NCBI GenBank assembly: GCA_963675935.2
Contig: OY780964.2
Span: forward strand, 1,426,001-1,490,000
DNA length: 64,000 bases
From: G963675935 sp963675935
Lineage (GTDB): Bacteria > Planctomycetota > Planctomycetia > Pirellulales > Thermoguttaceae
Reading direction: 5' to 3'
The translations under genes were made by a program, and so were the position numbers. Of this stretch, positions 17,409 to 25,353 are shown one piece after another. Under the pieces are notes generated by a model that did no database searches, had not been told where the DNA came from, and saw nothing but the letters and a program-made list of their open reading frames with translations. The first letter of the stretch is position 1. Each line of letters starts with the position of its first letter.

Positions 17409-18071
17409 ATGTCCGATAAAGATTCCGTTCAAGTTCATTGGCACGAACACGCCGTCTCCCGCGAGGAGCGAGAAAAACGCAACGGTCAGGCCGGTTGCGT
17501 CGTTTGGTTCACCGGGCTGAGCGCCTGCGGCAAGAGCACCGTGGCCAATCTGCTCGACCACCGCCTGCATACGCTTGGCCTTCACAGCTTCGTCCTCGAC
17601 GGCGACAACGTGCGCCACGGCCTGAACGCCGGGCCGGGCATGCTCAAGGCGGTCCACGGCGAGGAGTTCGCCAAGCGGTTCGGCCTTGGGTTTTCCGCCC
17701 AAGACCGCGAGGAGAACATCCGCCGCATCGGCGCGGTGGCCAAGCTGTTTTCCGACGCCGGGCTGATCGCCGTCACGGCGTTCATCAGTCCTTACCGGGT
17801 AGACCGCGACCGCGTCCGGGCGTCGCTGGCCGAGGGCGATTTCATCGAGATTTTCGTCGATGCCCCGCTCGACGTGTGCGAAGCCCGCGATCCCAAGGGC
17901 CTTTACAAAAAGGCGCGTGCCGGCGAGTTGAAGGGTTTTACCGGCATCGACGATCCTTACGAAGCCCCGGTGAAGCCCGAGTTGCGATTGGACGCCGGCA
18001 CGAAAACGCCCGAGGCTTTGGCCGACGAGGTGTTGGCGTATCTTCGAGCGAAGGGAAAGATTCCGGCGTAA
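17409..18071 (+). CDS. cysC: Adenylyl-sulfate kinase
   Basis: A 220-aa APS kinase that phosphorylates adenosine 5'-phosphosulfate to PAPS. The P-loop is GLSACGKST (usually GLSGAGKST). Later motifs are LDGDNVRHGLN, FSAQDREENIRRIG, the ISPYRxDRDxVR segment and FVDAPLDVCEARDPKGLYKKARAGE. The product feeds either sulfate reduction or sulfotransferases. No ATP sulfurylase (cysDN) is adjacent, so a role in sulfation of carbohydrates is plausible but inferred. The ATG is preceded by a microsatellite (AACCACTAACCACTAACC) and no Shine-Dalgarno sequence. Confidence 0.94.
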   Translation: MSDKDSVQVHWHEHAVSREEREKRNGQAGCVVWFTGLSACGKSTVANLLDHRLHTLGLHSFVLDGDNVRHGLNAGPGMLKAVHGEEFAKRFGLGFSAQDREENIRRIGAVAKLFSDAGLIAVTAFISPYRVDRDRVRASLAEGDFIEIFVDAPLDVCEARDPKGLYKKARAGELKGFTGIDDPYEAPVKPELRLDAGTKTPEALADEVLAYLRAKGKIPA

Positions 18072-18090
18072 TACGGATTCGTTCCTCGAA

Positions 18091-18161
18091 GTTTAGCCGG
18101 CGAGCTTGCTCGCCGCGTGGAATGATGTTCCAAACGCGGCGAACAAGTTCGCCGGCTAAAC
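18091..18161. repeat. Palindromic repeat, family C copy 2
   Basis: GTTTAGCCGGCGAGCTTGCT pairs with its complement at the right end. It fills the intergenic space between cysC and the GspE-like gene. Confidence 0.75.
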
Positions 18162-18242
18162 GACTCACCCGACATTTATTACCCGACACTCCGACACTCA
18201 ATAAACTTGCCCCCGCTTCGTCCGTGTGATAGGATGGCCCCC

Positions 18243-19625
18243 ATGATGCAAACCGTGGGCAATCCGCTGGCCGACGCACTCGCGGGTCTGAACTCCGCCT
18301 CGACCGACTACGCCCCGCAATGCATTGAAACATTGTTGGCCGCGGCCGTCGCCGCCGGGGCCACCGACATCCACTTGCAGCCCAACGCCGCGGCGCTGGA
18401 AGTGAAGTTCCGCGTCGATGGCGTGCTGACCGTCGTGGCCACGATGCCCGGCGCAATGGCCGGCAACGTCGTCTCTCGGCTCAAGGTGCTCGCCGGTCTG
18501 TTGACCTACCACACCGATCGTCCGCAGGAAGGGCGAATCCGGTTGCCGTGCAACAAGGCAGTCGCAACGGCCAACGGGACACCAACCATTCTGAGCAAGC
18601 CGGTCATTCTGAGCAAGCCGGTCATTCTGAGCGCAGCGAAGAATCTTTCGTCGAATCGCGATCCGGCCGAGATTCTTCGCTGCGCTCAGAATGACGATGT
18701 CTCCACGCCCAGTGAACAGTTGACGCCCGACGTGGAAATGCGGGTTTGCACCTACCCGACGCTCCACGGCGAGAGGGCCGTCGTGCGGTTGTTCGGCGGC
18801 GCCGAGCGGTATCAATATCTCGACGATCTTGGATTGCCCGACGACGTGCTGCCCGCGTTGCGGTCGCTTTTGGCCGAAACGTCGGGCGCGATTCTCGTTT
18901 CCGGCCCTGCCGGCAGCGGCAAGACCACGACGGTTTACGCCTGCCTGCGCGAAATCGCCCGGCAGTGCCGCGGCGCGAGGAATCTCGTGTCGATCGAAGA
19001 CCCTGTCGAGGTGTCGGTCGAGGGCGTCGCGCAGTCGCAGGTGCGTCCGACGGTCGGGCTGGACCTGGCCGAGGGTCTTCGGTTTCTCATGCGGCAAGAC
19101 CCCGAGGTCATCATGGTCGGCGAGATTCGCGACCGCCCGACGGCCGAGGCCGCGTTGCAAGCCTCGCTGACCGGCCACCTGCTCTTGAGCACATTTCACG
19201 CCGGAAACGCGGCGGAAACCGTCGGCCGACTGTTGGACATGGGGCTAGAGCCTTACGTGCTTCGCAGCGGGCTGTTGGCCATCGTTCATCAGCGATTGCT
19301 TCGCCGGTTGTGTTCGTGCGCCGTGCCGAGCGACAACCCAGACGACCGACTGGGCTTGGCTGTCGAGCGGGTCATGCTGCCGCGCGGGTGCGACAAGTGC
19401 GGCGGAACCGGCTATCGGGGCCGTTTTCTCTTGGTGGAAATGCTCACGTTGTCGCGCAGCGAACTGGCTCGCGCCATTCTCGCCCGCTCGGAGACGGCCG
19501 TCATCGAACGGCTGGCGATGGAGGCCGGAATGTCGAATCGTTGGCGCCGCGCGTGCCGGGCGATCGACGATGGATTCACCAGTCCGGCGGAAGTGCGCCG
19601 GGTATTGGGAGTTTCGGGAGAATAG
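18243..19625 (+). CDS. gspE: GspE/PilB-type secretion ATPase, with in-frame repeat insertion
   Basis: A hexameric ATPase of the type II secretion / type IV pilus family, 460 aa. Walker A GPAGSGKTT starts at about residue 221; Walker B is EVIMVGEIRD; the Asp and His boxes are ISIEDPVE-like and LLLSTFHAGNA. A Cys motif (CSCAVP...CDKCGGTG) forms the zinc-binding subdomain. The N-terminal N1 domain is absent. Residues about 100-160 (KPVILSAAKNL, AEILRCAQNDD) are encoded by a family A palindrome, not by gspE sequence, yet the frame is kept. The ATG at 18243 has AGGA 8 nt upstream; ATG 18234 and TTG 18207 are alternatives. First gene of the secretion cluster. Confidence 0.9.
   Translation: MMQTVGNPLADALAGLNSASTDYAPQCIETLLAAAVAAGATDIHLQPNAAALEVKFRVDGVLTVVATMPGAMAGNVVSRLKVLAGLLTYHTDRPQEGRIRLPCNKAVATANGTPTILSKPVILSKPVILSAAKNLSSNRDPAEILRCAQNDDVSTPSEQLTPDVEMRVCTYPTLHGERAVVRLFGGAERYQYLDDLGLPDDVLPALRSLLAETSGAILVSGPAGSGKTTTVYACLREIARQCRGARNLVSIEDPVEVSVEGVAQSQVRPTVGLDLAEGLRFLMRQDPEVIMVGEIRDRPTAEAALQASLTGHLLLSTFHAGNAAETVGRLLDMGLEPYVLRSGLLAIVHQRLLRRLCSCAVPSDNPDDRLGLAVERVMLPRGCDKCGGTGYRGRFLLVEMLTLSRSELARAILARSETAVIERLAMEAGMSNRWRRACRAIDDGFTSPAEVRRVLGVSGE
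18542..18724. repeat. Family A palindrome inserted in-frame inside the GspE-like gene
   Basis: About 180 bp separates the conserved strand EGRIRLP from EMRVCTYPT, which are normally only a few residues apart. The insert has the family A core pair (GTCATTCTGAGCGCAGCGAA / TTCGCTGCGCTCAGAATGAC). It also has degenerate family A ends (GTTGCCGTGCAAC left, GTGAACAGTTGAC right) and an 18-bp unit CATTCTGAGCAAGCCGGT duplicated in tandem. Confidence 0.85.
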
Positions 19626-19747
19626 GCAAGCCGCCGAATCGGTCTTCGCAAGGGGATTGTGCGGGGGTGCTCGCAGATTTCCAAAAATCGTCTGAATTTA
19701 TAAGTAAAACGTCGGGCAACTCGGCTCTTACTATTTAGGAGCATTGA

Positions 19748-20305
19748 GTGGATGGTCCCGACGCCGACCCGCTGCGATTTGGCCTTGCCGCCGGTGATGA
19801 GCGGGCGTTTGCAGCTCTATACGATCGTTTTGCCGCTCGGATGTACCGGACGGCCTTGCGGATGTTGGGTCGCCGGGAAGACGCGGAGGACGTGGTGCAG
19901 GATGTGTTCATGGCCGTGGTGCGTTCGCGTGAAAGCCTGGGGGACGTGCGAGATTTAACTGCTTATATGTTTACGGCGTTGCATCGGGCGGCGAGCCGGT
20001 GCGCATTGCGGCGGGCAAGAGCGATTCAGGTGTCGCCCACGGCGGCCGACGAGGCGATAGCCCCGGTCGAGTATGTTGCGACGGACAACACGGAGTGGCA
20101 TCGGCTGCAACAAGCGATTGGTTTACTGCCCGACAAACAGCGAGAAGTGATTACCCTGAAGATCGACGGCGAATTGACATTTGCCCAGATCGCCCAAATA
20201 ATGGGAGTGAGCGTCAGCACGGCGGCCAGCCGCTACCATTACGCCCTGGAGAAGTTGAAGGCTTCGCTTGTCGGCGCGAAGGTTTCACGCGGGGGAAAAA
20301 GGTAA
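19748..20305 (+). CDS. ECF-type RNA polymerase sigma factor
   Basis: A 185-aa sigma-70 family protein. Sigma region 2 spans about residues 18-85 (AFAALYDRFAARMYRTALRM, DAEDVVQDVFMAVV). Region 4 spans about 115-170 (AIGLLPDKQREVITLKIDGELTFAQIAQIMGVSVSTAASRYHYAL), the helix-turn-helix that reads -35 DNA. The GTG at 19748 has AGGAG 6 nt upstream. The stop overlaps the next gene's ATG (TAATG), so sigma and the following membrane protein are translationally coupled. It probably directs transcription of its own cluster, but no promoter consensus was recognised. Confidence 0.93.
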   Translation: MDGPDADPLRFGLAAGDERAFAALYDRFAARMYRTALRMLGRREDAEDVVQDVFMAVVRSRESLGDVRDLTAYMFTALHRAASRCALRRARAIQVSPTAADEAIAPVEYVATDNTEWHRLQQAIGLLPDKQREVITLKIDGELTFAQIAQIMGVSVSTAASRYHYALEKLKASLVGAKVSRGGKR

Positions 20306-20727
20306 TGGATCCGTGGAAACTACCCAACGAACTCAAGCAAATCGAGCGACTTCTGCTCGGCGGCCCGCGGTCGGCGCCTTCCGCAGCGTTGCGCGGCCGC
20401 GTGCTTGCCGACGTAAGATCGGAACTGGTGAAGTCGGAATTGGCGCGAACGCGCAATTCGCCGGGGTGGCGGTTTGCGGCGGCCATTGCGGCGACACTCC
20501 TGGTAGGGCTGGGCTTCTCGCTCTGTGCCATGCAAACAACCGCCTTTGGACTACAGCGTCGCGAATCGCCTCTTTCGATCAACGAGATCGCCCTGCGACT
20601 TCAACAACTTTCGCCCGGTCTTTCCCATGAGGAGTCGTTGCGTCAAGCGGCGCTAAGACAGATCGGCGTCGAAGTGAGCTGCCAAACGCCCCTAGGTGAT
20701 ATACCCTGTACCTTTGAAACAAGGTAA
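20305..20727 (+). CDS. Probable anti-sigma-like single-pass membrane protein
   Basis: A 140-aa protein without a recognised family domain. It has a cytoplasmic-looking N-terminus of about 55 residues, then one hydrophobic segment (GWRFAAAIAATLLVGLGFSLCAM), then about 65 extracytoplasmic residues. Its size, topology and TAATG coupling to an ECF sigma gene suggest an anti-sigma factor, although no zinc-binding HxxxCxxC motif is present. The last codon and stop (AGG TAA) are partly supplied by an inserted family A element. Without it the frame would read on two more codons to a TGA overlapping the next ATG (ATGA). Confidence 0.65.
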   Translation: MDPWKLPNELKQIERLLLGGPRSAPSAALRGRVLADVRSELVKSELARTRNSPGWRFAAAIAATLLVGLGFSLCAMQTTAFGLQRRESPLSINEIALRLQQLSPGLSHEESLRQAALRQIGVEVSCQTPLGDIPCTFETR

Positions 20728-20847
20728 CCGTTCACAGGTAGGGAAAACATCGTCATTCTGAGCGGAGCGAAGAATCTCGTCGGGACCGCGATTCCACGAG
20801 AGATTCTTCGCTACGCTCAGAATGTCGGACACCCCGTGAACGGTTAC
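20724..20847 (+). mobile_element. 124-bp palindromic MITE, family A copy 3, inside the secretion operon
   Basis: The ends are GTAACCGTTCAC and GTGAACGGTTAC with the family core in between. A perfect 8-bp duplication GAAACAAG flanks it (20716-20723 and 20848-20855). Removing the element and one copy restores an ATGA overlap between the anti-sigma-like gene and the first GspF-like gene. Confidence 0.92.
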
Positions 20848-20861
20848 GAAACAAGAACGCC

Positions 20862-21851
20862 ATGACCCTCAACGAACTGATCGCGCTGAACGACGAGATC
20901 GCGGCCCTGGTTCGGGCGGGCGTTCCGCTGGAGCAGGGAATGGCCGACCTCGGCGCCGACATGCCCGGCCGGTTGGGTCAAATCGCCGCCACGCTGGCCG
21001 AGCGAACTGCCCGGGGAGAGTCCTTGGACCAGGCCATGCTCGACCAGTCCGTGTCGCTGCCGCCGGCCTATCGGGCGGTGATCCGAGCGGGCATGCGTGC
21101 GGGCCGGCTCTCCGCCGCGCTCGAAGCCATCGCTCACGCCGCACGACGCATCTCCGAAACACAACGCACGGCCATCGTCGCCGTCGGCTATCCTCTGACG
21201 GTGTTCTCGCTGGTCTGGATCGGGCTGGCCTTTTTTTCCGTCGGTTTGGCGCCAAACCTTTCGTCAACATTTCTTGCGATGGGCCTGCCGGACAAGGGCT
21301 TTTTCACCACGCTGGCCTGGGCCGGACAATGGGCCGCAATCTGGGGACCGGCCGTGCCCATCCTCGTCCTGCTGCTGATCGTGCTGTGGTGGCAAGCTTG
21401 CACCCGGGCATCGCTGCTCTACACCTCGTGGATCGGCCGGATGTTCAGCTGGCTGCCCTGGATGGGCTGCATGATGCGATGCACGCAAACGGCCACGTTC
21501 CTCGAAATCCTCGCCATGCTGGTCGAAAACCAGACGCCGCTTGAAGAGGCCGTCGCGCTGGCGCTCGAGGCCTCGGGCAGCGCGCCGGGCGTCAACAAAC
21601 CAGGCGCCCGAGCAGTGGCGATTCCACCGATGATGCGTTGGCTCATTCTGACGGCCGGGCGCGACGGCGCCCTGCTGCCGGCCTTGCAGCACACGGCCGC
21701 GACGTATCACCGCCGCGCCCGGCACGAATCCGACATGGTTCGCGTGTTTCTGCCCGCGGTGCTGACAGTCGTCGTCGGCGGCAGTGTCACGGCCGCCTAT
21801 GCGTTGATGTTGTTCATCCCCTATGTCATGATGCTGAATTCCCTATCGTGA
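20862..21851 (+). CDS. Type II secretion system F family protein 1
   Basis: A 329-aa inner-membrane protein of the GspF/PilC family, the platform on which the secretion ATPase acts. Two T2SF helical domains are visible (AALVRAGVPLEQGMADLG near residue 15, and TATFLEILAMLVENQTPLEEAVALALEASG near 210). Membrane segments lie near residues 110-130, 165-185 and the C-terminus (VVVGGSVTAAYALMLFI). The ATG at 20862 once overlapped the upstream stop. The gene's own TGA overlaps the next gene's GTG (GTGA), indicating tight coupling. Confidence 0.9.
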   Translation: MTLNELIALNDEIAALVRAGVPLEQGMADLGADMPGRLGQIAATLAERTARGESLDQAMLDQSVSLPPAYRAVIRAGMRAGRLSAALEAIAHAARRISETQRTAIVAVGYPLTVFSLVWIGLAFFSVGLAPNLSSTFLAMGLPDKGFFTTLAWAGQWAAIWGPAVPILVLLLIVLWWQACTRASLLYTSWIGRMFSWLPWMGCMMRCTQTATFLEILAMLVENQTPLEEAVALALEASGSAPGVNKPGARAVAIPPMMRWLILTAGRDGALLPALQHTAATYHRRARHESDMVRVFLPAVLTVVVGGSVTAAYALMLFIPYVMMLNSLS

Positions 21852-22906
21852 ACTTTCACTGGCCCACGCTCGACGCGACGCGAAAACTCTCGGCCGAAGA
21901 GGCCGCCGAGTTCGCCGCCCGCATGGCCGAGCTCGCCAAGGCCGGGCTGCCCCTGGGCGAAGGGCTGCGGGCGCTGGCCGGCGAGCTTTCCGGCCGGCGG
22001 CTGCCTCACCTGTTGCACGCGCTGGCCGACCGGCTCGACGCCGGCGTCGATCTGGCTGAAGCGATGGAATCGGTCGGCGGCCGGCTGCCCGCACATCTGC
22101 GCGGGCTGGTGTTGGTTGGGCTGCGCAGCGGTCGGCTGGCCGAGGTCTTGGAGGAATACGTCGATCTGCAACGCAGCCAGGCCGAACTGCGCCGCCGCGT
22201 GTGGCTGAGCCTCGTTTATCCGTTTATGCTGCTGGCGATGTTGACCGCAATGATGGTCATTACCGGGACGTCTCTCGTGCCGTCGTTTGAGAAGATTTTC
22301 AAGGATTTCGGCACCGAGTTGCCGGCAATGACGAGCTTCGTCATCCTGTCGTCGCTGCCGGCAATGTGGGGCACGCTGGCGTTATTGATCCTATTCGCCG
22401 CCATTCCGCTCTCGCTGGTCGCGGCGCCCCGCATCCGCTGGCTGTGGCCGCTGCTGCATGGAATTCCGATGATCGGGCCGCTGCTGCGATGGAGCAACGC
22501 CGCGCAGTTCGCCCGGCTGATGGGCCTCATGCTCGACGAGCAAGCCCCGCTGCCCGACGCGCTGCGATTGACCGCCGACGGCCTGCGCGACGCCGACTTG
22601 GCCTGGGGCTGCCGCCGTGTGGCCGAAGACGTGGAGCAAGGCCGGGCGTTGTTCGAGAGCATGGCCACACGGCCCCAATTCCCGGAAAGCATGATTCCGG
22701 TGGTCGAGTGGGGTCAGCGTGCCCCGGCTCTGCCCGACGCCTTCCGCGCCGCGGCCGAAATGTTCGAGGGCCGCGTCCGTTCGCAAGGCTCGTTGCTCGA
22801 AGCGATTCTGCTGCCCGTCATGTTCCTGTGGATCATCGGGTATGTCGGAACATTTGTCGTGGCCATGTTTTTGCCGTTGATTTCGTTGATTCAGCATTTG
22901 TCGTGA
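21848..22906 (+). CDS. Type II secretion system F family protein 2
   Basis: A 352-aa GspF/PilC-like protein. The first T2SF unit is FAARMAELAKAGLPLGEGLRALAGEL; the second is QFARLMGLMLDEQAPLPDALRLTADG. A hydrophobic stretch near residue 120 leads into LVPSFEKIFKDFGTELP, the loop seen in planctomycete paralogs. More membrane segments lie near residues 175-200 and at the C-terminus. The GTG at 21848 overlaps the upstream TGA, and the stop overlaps or abuts the third paralog. Likely forms a hetero-oligomeric platform with its neighbours. Confidence 0.9.
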   Translation: MNFHWPTLDATRKLSAEEAAEFAARMAELAKAGLPLGEGLRALAGELSGRRLPHLLHALADRLDAGVDLAEAMESVGGRLPAHLRGLVLVGLRSGRLAEVLEEYVDLQRSQAELRRRVWLSLVYPFMLLAMLTAMMVITGTSLVPSFEKIFKDFGTELPAMTSFVILSSLPAMWGTLALLILFAAIPLSLVAAPRIRWLWPLLHGIPMIGPLLRWSNAAQFARLMGLMLDEQAPLPDALRLTADGLRDADLAWGCRRVAEDVEQGRALFESMATRPQFPESMIPVVEWGQRAPALPDAFRAAAEMFEGRVRSQGSLLEAILLPVMFLWIIGYVGTFVVAMFLPLISLIQHLS

Positions 22907-22911
22907 AGAGC

Positions 22912-24198
22912 ATGAACCAACACGCCATTATCGCCGTCGCGGTTTCGCTGGCGCTCATCCTGCTGGGGATCGCCGTGCTGGCCGTGCAACGCCTGATCGA
23001 CCGGCGGTGCGACCGGCTGCGATTCGATCCGGTCCATCTCGTCCTTCGCATCATCGGCTGGACGCTTGTGGCCGCGGGCTTGTTGGTCTCGTTCGCCAGC
23101 ATGCTCATCGTCTTCTTCATTCCGTGGACGATCGTCGCGCTGATTGTTCTCGTCGAGGGGTTGCGGAAATACCGGGCCTCGCAGCAGTACGCATTGTTGT
23201 GGCTGCTTACGGTGTCGGCCGAGCGAATGATGCCGCTGGCCCCGGCCGTCCGGGCGTTCGCCCGCGAACAGGGCGGGCTGTTCGGCCGCCGTGCCCTTCG
23301 GTTGGCCGAACTGCTCGACTCGGGCATGGCCCTGCCCGACGCGCTGGCGTGTTGCGGCAACATGCTGCCGTGCTACGCCATGCCGATGATCCGCGTCGGC
23401 TGTGAGTCGGGCGCGTTGGCCCCGGCCTTGCGTCAAGCGGCCACGGTCCACAACCAGTTCGCGCCCATCTTGACGGCCCTAGTCGGCAAAGTCTGCTACC
23501 TGCTGCTCTTGCCGACCTTCGGACTGGGTATTCTCACGTTCGTCATGCTAAAGATCGTTCCCGCGTTCGAGAAAATCTTCAAGGACTTCGGCACACAGTT
23601 GCCGTGGATTACGCGAATGTTGATTTCCGTGGCCTCGGGCGGCGACAGTCTGCCGTTGACCATCGCCTGGATTGTGTTTGTGCTGCTGTGCAATATCATG
23701 CCGTTCCTGGTGCTTTACGCGGTCGTTCGCTACTTCGGCTTGGTCCAGTGGGACTTGCCCGTGTTGAGCCAGATACTGCGGCGGCTCGATTCGGCGAACG
23801 TGCTCGACGGGCTGGCCCTGGTGGCCGGGCAGCAACGCCCGCTGGGCGAGGGCGTCGCCTCGCTGGCCCGCGAATATCCCAAGCCGAACATCCGGCGGCG
23901 GCTTCAACTTGCGAACGCCGACATTGCCGTCGGAGGGAATTGGGTTGAATGCCTTTTCCGGCGCGGCTTGATTCGCCAGGCCGATCTTGCGATACTTCAG
24001 GCGGCCGAGCGCGTGGGCAACCTGCCCTGGGCCTTGCGCGAGATGGCCGACAGCAGCCGGCGGCGGTTTTTCTACCAGCTTCAGGCGGTTGCCCAACTGG
24101 CGTTTCCGCCGGCGGTGATTTTTTTCGGACTCCTTGTGATGTTTATCGTGGTGGCCCTGTTCATGCCGCTCGTGACATTGATCTCAACATTGGCGTAA
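22912..24198 (+). CDS. Type II secretion system F family protein 3
   Basis: A 428-aa third T2SF paralog, longer than the other two because of extra N-terminal membrane helices (IIAVAVSLALILLGIAVLAV; a second near residues 45-80). It carries IVPAFEKIFKDFGTQLPWITRM, nearly the same loop as paralog 2, so the two arose by duplication. The C-terminal T2SF half ends in a helix (AVIFFGLLVMFIVVALFMPLVTLIS). The ATG at 22912 is given; a GTG at 22903 would overlap the previous stop as GTGA and is also plausible. Its TAA is followed at once by a family D repeat. Confidence 0.9.
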   Translation: MNQHAIIAVAVSLALILLGIAVLAVQRLIDRRCDRLRFDPVHLVLRIIGWTLVAAGLLVSFASMLIVFFIPWTIVALIVLVEGLRKYRASQQYALLWLLTVSAERMMPLAPAVRAFAREQGGLFGRRALRLAELLDSGMALPDALACCGNMLPCYAMPMIRVGCESGALAPALRQAATVHNQFAPILTALVGKVCYLLLLPTFGLGILTFVMLKIVPAFEKIFKDFGTQLPWITRMLISVASGGDSLPLTIAWIVFVLLCNIMPFLVLYAVVRYFGLVQWDLPVLSQILRRLDSANVLDGLALVAGQQRPLGEGVASLAREYPKPNIRRRLQLANADIAVGGNWVECLFRRGLIRQADLAILQAAERVGNLPWALREMADSSRRRFFYQLQAVAQLAFPPAVIFFGLLVMFIVVALFMPLVTLISTLA

Positions 24199-24326
24199 GG
24201 GCCTGTAAAAAAACAAGTTGGTGAATTATACGTAGGACGGATTTCCGAATCCGTCAAGTTTTCGGGTACGGATTCGGAAATTCGTCCTACAAAATTGCAC
24301 AAGTTATTCTTTAACGGCGCCTAACG
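24199..24326. repeat. Palindromic element, family D copy 2
   Basis: Reverse-orientation counterpart of the element after the nucleoside hydrolase. The core is GTAGGACGGATTTCCGAATC and its inverted copy (24232-24290), inside imperfect outer inverted repeats (AACAAGTTGGTGAATTATAC, and TTGCACAAGTTATTC on the right). It starts directly after the TAA of T2SF paralog 3, and a TAA follows its right end. Confidence 0.75.
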
Positions 24327-24328
24327 AT

Positions 24329-24781
24329 ATGGCTCGACGTGGTTTTTCGCTCCTGGAACTGGCCGTGGCCGGCGCGCTCTTGGGCGCGCTGCTGGTCGTC
24401 TGCCTGCAACTCATCGGCGCGATGGCCGCCCAACGCCGCGCGGCCGATCAACGCCGGCTCGCCGTCGTCGAGGTGGGCAACATCATGGAGCGACTGGCCG
24501 CGCGGCCCTGGGACGAACTAACCTCGAAAAACGTCGGGCAGGAAATGGAAGAAAAGGAAAAGCTCTCGCCCCAGGCGGCCTCGCGTTTGCCCGGCGCGGA
24601 GTTGAAAATCGAAGTGACCCAGCCGGCCAAGGAGCCGGACTCGCGGCGGATCGTCGTATCGCTTCGTTGGCAAGACGCCGCCGGCGTGCTTTTGCCGCCG
24701 GTGCGAATCGCGACGTGGCGGTATCAGACCGACGTCATCGATCCAAAAACACAGAAAAAACCGCTTGCGGTTTCGCACTGA
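24329..24781 (+). CDS. Type II secretion pseudopilin / prepilin-like protein
   Basis: A 150-aa class III prepilin. MARRGFSLLELAVAGALLGALLVV has the prepilin peptidase site (G/FSLLE, cleavage after Gly) with Glu+5 and a hydrophobic helix. Its size and position ahead of GspJ- and GspK-like genes suggest a GspI-like minor pseudopilin. The last residues (KKPLAVSH) are encoded by a family E repeat (ACCGCTTGCGGTTTCGCAC), so the native C-terminus seems to have been replaced. Confidence 0.82.
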   Translation: MARRGFSLLELAVAGALLGALLVVCLQLIGAMAAQRRAADQRRLAVVEVGNIMERLAARPWDELTSKNVGQEMEEKEKLSPQAASRLPGAELKIEVTQPAKEPDSRRIVVSLRWQDAAGVLLPPVRIATWRYQTDVIDPKTQKKPLAVSH

Positions 24782-24804
24782 TAACCGAAAAATAAAAAAC
24801 TACC

Positions 24805-25353
24805 ATGCGACGCGGAGTCTCACTCATTGAAATGATTATCGTGATGACCGTCGGCGCCGTGCTGATGGGCATTGCGGTGAGTTTGCTGCTGGTCTTGCTT
24901 CGGGCCGAGCAGGGCGGCCGCGCGCATGCCGAACGGAACGAGTCGCTCCAGCAGTTGGCCGACCAGTTTCGCCGCGACGTTCGGGCCGCCGACAAAACGC
25001 CGAAAGTGGTGGATGTCCGAGACGAAGCGGGATTTGTCACTCTGCTTATCATTTCGGGCGATCGCATTTTGTTTTACGATATAGCAAGCGAAACGCCGGG
25101 GATTGTTCGCCGTGAAATCGATGCGAACAGTGGAAACGCACTTTGCCGCGAGACATACTCCCTGCCCAACGACTCGACGGCTGCATTGGCCGTCATCGAC
25201 GCGGACGCAAAGCATCCGATCGTTCGGCTGACGATCGCGCCGGAAGACGAATCGCTGCGGGCTGCCCAAGAGATTCACATCGAGGCCGCGGCCTCCCGCG
25301 ACGGGCGATTCCTGAAGCCGAAGACGGCGAAGCCGGAGGAGAAGAAGAAATGA
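24805..25353 (+). CDS. GspJ-like pseudopilin
   Basis: A 182-aa protein with a short prepilin leader and helix (MRRGVSLIEMIIVMTVGAVLMGIAV), cleavage after Gly4 and Glu+5 present. The globular part is beta-rich (LLIISGDRILFYDIASETPGIVRREI), and the tail is Lys/Glu-rich (KPKTAKPEEKKK). It fits a GspJ-type minor pseudopilin at the tip of the pseudopilus. Its TGA overlaps the next gene's ATG (ATGA), so it is coupled to the GspK-like protein. Confidence 0.82.
   Translation: MRRGVSLIEMIIVMTVGAVLMGIAVSLLLVLLRAEQGGRAHAERNESLQQLADQFRRDVRAADKTPKVVDVRDEAGFVTLLIISGDRILFYDIASETPGIVRREIDANSGNALCRETYSLPNDSTAALAVIDADAKHPIVRLTIAPEDESLRAAQEIHIEAAASRDGRFLKPKTAKPEEKKK

Noticed and set aside
20724..20847. Family A palindrome considered as a structural RNA gene
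   Set aside because: Target duplications and fixed length point to a transposed element; no promoter or conserved RNA family was seen.
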